Source: Variovorax sp. JS1663 (GTDB lineage Bacteria > Pseudomonadota > Gammaproteobacteria > Burkholderiales > Burkholderiaceae_C). Taken from it: a stretch of DNA of 64,000 bases. The translations under genes and the position numbers were made by a program. The notes under the pieces were generated by a model. The model saw only the letters and a program-made list of their open reading frames with translations. It searched no databases and had not been told where the DNA came from. Shown here piece after piece: positions 61,332 to 64,000 of the stretch. Position 1 is the stretch's first letter, and each line of letters starts with the position of its first letter. The stretch spans positions 62,001 to 126,000 of the forward strand of contig NZ_LYMK01000010.1 in assembly GCF_002157355.1 (NCBI RefSeq). The letters are read 5' to 3'.

Positions 61332-61694
61332 TCAATCGTCCCGATCGTCCCAGTCGCGGCGGTGGTGATGGTGGCGCCAGCGCCAACGTTCGCCGGGATA
61401 GTAGGCCGGCGCCGGCGGCCCGTAGTACACCGGGGCGGGTCGGTAGACGGGCGCGGGGCGGTAATACGCCGGCGGCGCAGGCTCGTAGTAGATCGGCGGT
61501 GCTGGGCGCGTGTAGACGGGAGCGGGCTGGTAGTACACCGGCCCCGGGTCGGCAACGCCGACTGCGACGCCCGGCACATTGATGCCCACGGACCAGTTGG
61601 CGCCGGCCTGGGCCGACGCGGCGGCGAACAGGGCCCCGGCTGCCACCGCACCTGCAGCAGCCCATTTCACGAAGACAGAACGATCAAGGTTCAC
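61332..61694 (-). CDS. Secreted Tyr/Pro-repeat protein
   Basis: Protein of 120 aa from a GTG start with GGAG 5 bp upstream. Signal peptide of about 30 residues (FVKWAAAGAVAAGALFAAAS, ending AQA). After a short VGINVPGVAVGVADPG segment come repeats of the form YY.PAPVY.RPAP (about 50-100), then a basic, His-rich and acidic tail (RWRHHHHRRDWDDRDD). Many proteobacteria carry such envelope proteins of unknown function. Its stop is 6 bp from the convergent SDR stop. Confidence 0.82.
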   Translation of the reverse strand: MNLDRSVFVKWAAAGAVAAGALFAAASAQAGANWSVGINVPGVAVGVADPGPVYYQPAPVYTRPAPPIYYEPAPPAYYRPAPVYRPAPVYYGPPAPAYYPGERWRWRHHHHRRDWDDRDD

Positions 61695-62187
61695 AAGAAC
61701 TCCAGAGGGAGGCGGATGCCGCCCTTGCCCTCCACCAACGCGGACGCCGGGGACCGGGTTCACGTCCACACCATGAAGATGGTTGCCAAACGTCACTGCC
61801 CGACCGCTTTTCATATCGCGGCTCAGGCCCTCGGCCGTGCGCGCTCGGCTCGATCACCCGAGGCCCGAGCCCGCACCAGAGCAGCAGCGCGCTGTCGCGC
61901 GGGACCAAGGGGTTGAAGCCGTCGTAGAGCGCCGGGCAATTCGCCTGCGTGAGATTGACGCCGAAGTGGACGTCGTACATGTCGTGCAGTGCCGTCGGGC
62001 GCCACGCCGATTTCCGTGATGAGCATGCCGCCCAGCGTGGCCGGAGCAACGCTCCGGTATTTGCGACTGCGAGCGCCCTGACGAGATCTCCACGTCCGGA
62101 CGCGAATCTAGGTCCGCATCACCGCAACGACACGCTTGCAAACGGCATAGGTGGTAGTGAGCCACGAACCCGCGCAACACCGGCAAT
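61695..62187. other. Gene-poor stretch without a confident gene
   Basis: About 490 bases between the Tyr/Pro-repeat gene and the tRNA terminator. The minus strand holds a segment (about 61830-61980) translating to NLTQANCPALYDGFNPLVPR and beyond, which reads more like real protein than the GC-rich shadows. It has no good start, ribosome site or recognised family, so it may be a decayed gene remnant. The 5' part should contain the promoter of the repeat protein. Confidence 0.4.
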
Positions 62188-62223
62188 AAAAAAGCCCAAG
62201 AGCCTTGAGTTTCTTGGGCTTTT
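62188..62223 (-). terminator. Terminator of the tRNA-Ser transcript
   Basis: AAAAGCCCAAGA (62190-62201) and TCTTGGGCTTTT (62212-62223) form a 12-bp stem with a 10-base loop. On the minus strand the stem is followed by a T run, 31 bp beyond the tRNA 3' end. Confidence 0.88.
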
Positions 62224-62254
62224 CAGGCTTCCGCGAAGTTCGTGAAAGCACAGT

Positions 62255-62345
<91 letters not shown>

Positions 62346-62400
62346 GGAGTCTGGTGTTTGTCGAGCCCGCGATTCTAGCAGAGACTTTGCGGGCCGCTTT

Positions 62401-63741
<1,341 letters not shown>

Positions 63742-63836
63742 TTAGGTGCGCCCATCCGAGGCAGTGGTGTGCATCGCGCGGAGGACGTAGGATCGCCCCT
63801 CCTGTCATACATGCCTCAATCCAAGGAGATTTCAAA

Positions 63837-64000
63837 ATGGAAGCCTATCTGTCATTCAATGGAAACGCGGCCGACGCGCTGGCCTTCTACGCCAAGAGCC
63901 TGGGCGGCAAGATTCTTTTCAGCATGACCTTCGGCGAAAGCCCCATGGGCAAGGACACGCCGGATGCATACAAGAGCAAGATCATGCATGCGACCTTCGA
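63837..64000 (+). CDS. PhnB-like VOC-family protein, N-terminal part (cut by window end)
   Basis: 54 codons visible. MEAYLSFNGNAADALAFYAK matches the opening of the PhnB/YdcJ-like 3-demethylubiquinone-methyltransferase-type VOC proteins (about 140 aa when complete). AAGGAG lies 8 bp before the ATG. The function of these proteins is mostly unknown. Divergent from serS. Confidence 0.87.
   Translation, partial: MEAYLSFNGNAADALAFYAKSLGGKILFSMTFGESPMGKDTPDAYKSKIMHATF

Noticed and set aside
61381..61560. Short repeats as a possible CRISPR array
   Set aside because: They are degenerate codon repeats of a Tyr/Pro-rich secreted protein, without regular spacers.

Overview
The window comes from a GC-rich betaproteobacterium, most likely of the Comamonadaceae (Variovorax-like). 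The evidence is very high GC at third codon positions, many Bug/TTT-type genes, a Gram-negative porin, a long NAD-dependent glutamate dehydrogenase, and TrpS with a DUF1508 tail. No rRNA, CRISPR array or insertion sequence was seen.

Layout. Bases 1-42448 form one perfect inverted repeat with no spacer. The centre lies between 21224 and 21225, and base x pairs with base 42449-x. Every gene in 1-21224 recurs on the other strand in 21225-42448. The centre falls inside the lipoprotein signal of an interrupted gene. This is most simply a fold-back assembly or library chimera, so the 21 kb should be counted once. The right arm is the copy that continues into unique sequence and is annotated most fully; left-arm entries are shorter.

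The duplicated 21 kb (right-arm coordinates). An AraC regulator, a porin and an MFS transporter (21461-24814) are followed by hipBA (25244-26855), a LysR regulator (26874-27830) and an 11-gene co-directional operon (27932-39881). The operon order is alpha/beta-hydrolase, aryl-acid adenylate/CoA ligase, VOC protein, FAD aryl-CoA-type hydroxylase, Bug periplasmic binding protein, second FAD hydroxylase, second alpha/beta-hydrolase, second ligase, small unknown protein, PaaI thioesterase, enolase-superfamily enzyme. Two paralogous sets of hydrolase, ligase and hydroxylase suggest a little-described route for aromatic (possibly ortho-hydroxylated) acids: activation to a thioester, ring hydroxylation, thioester hydrolysis and further breakdown. 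A 45-bp promoter element is shared by this operon and the MFS/porin unit, which points to one LysR-type regulon. A class-3 lipase, a PHB-depolymerase-family esterase and ppk2 follow on the opposite strand.

Unique right part (42449-64000). ppk2 is divergent from the 5' end of a Pit phosphate transporter, and the spacer holds two Pho-box-like sites. pit is cut after about 48 residues and runs into zntB. Then come a conserved housekeeping run (PHP phosphoesterase, EamA transporter, yciO, site-2 protease, trpS), a response regulator convergent with a sensor kinase, a small unknown protein, a second two-component pair, a PhoD-like phosphatase, the 1614-residue glutamate dehydrogenase, a CBS-domain protein, an atypical SDR, a Tyr/Pro-repeat secreted protein, tRNA-Ser(CGA), serS and the start of a PhnB-like VOC gene.
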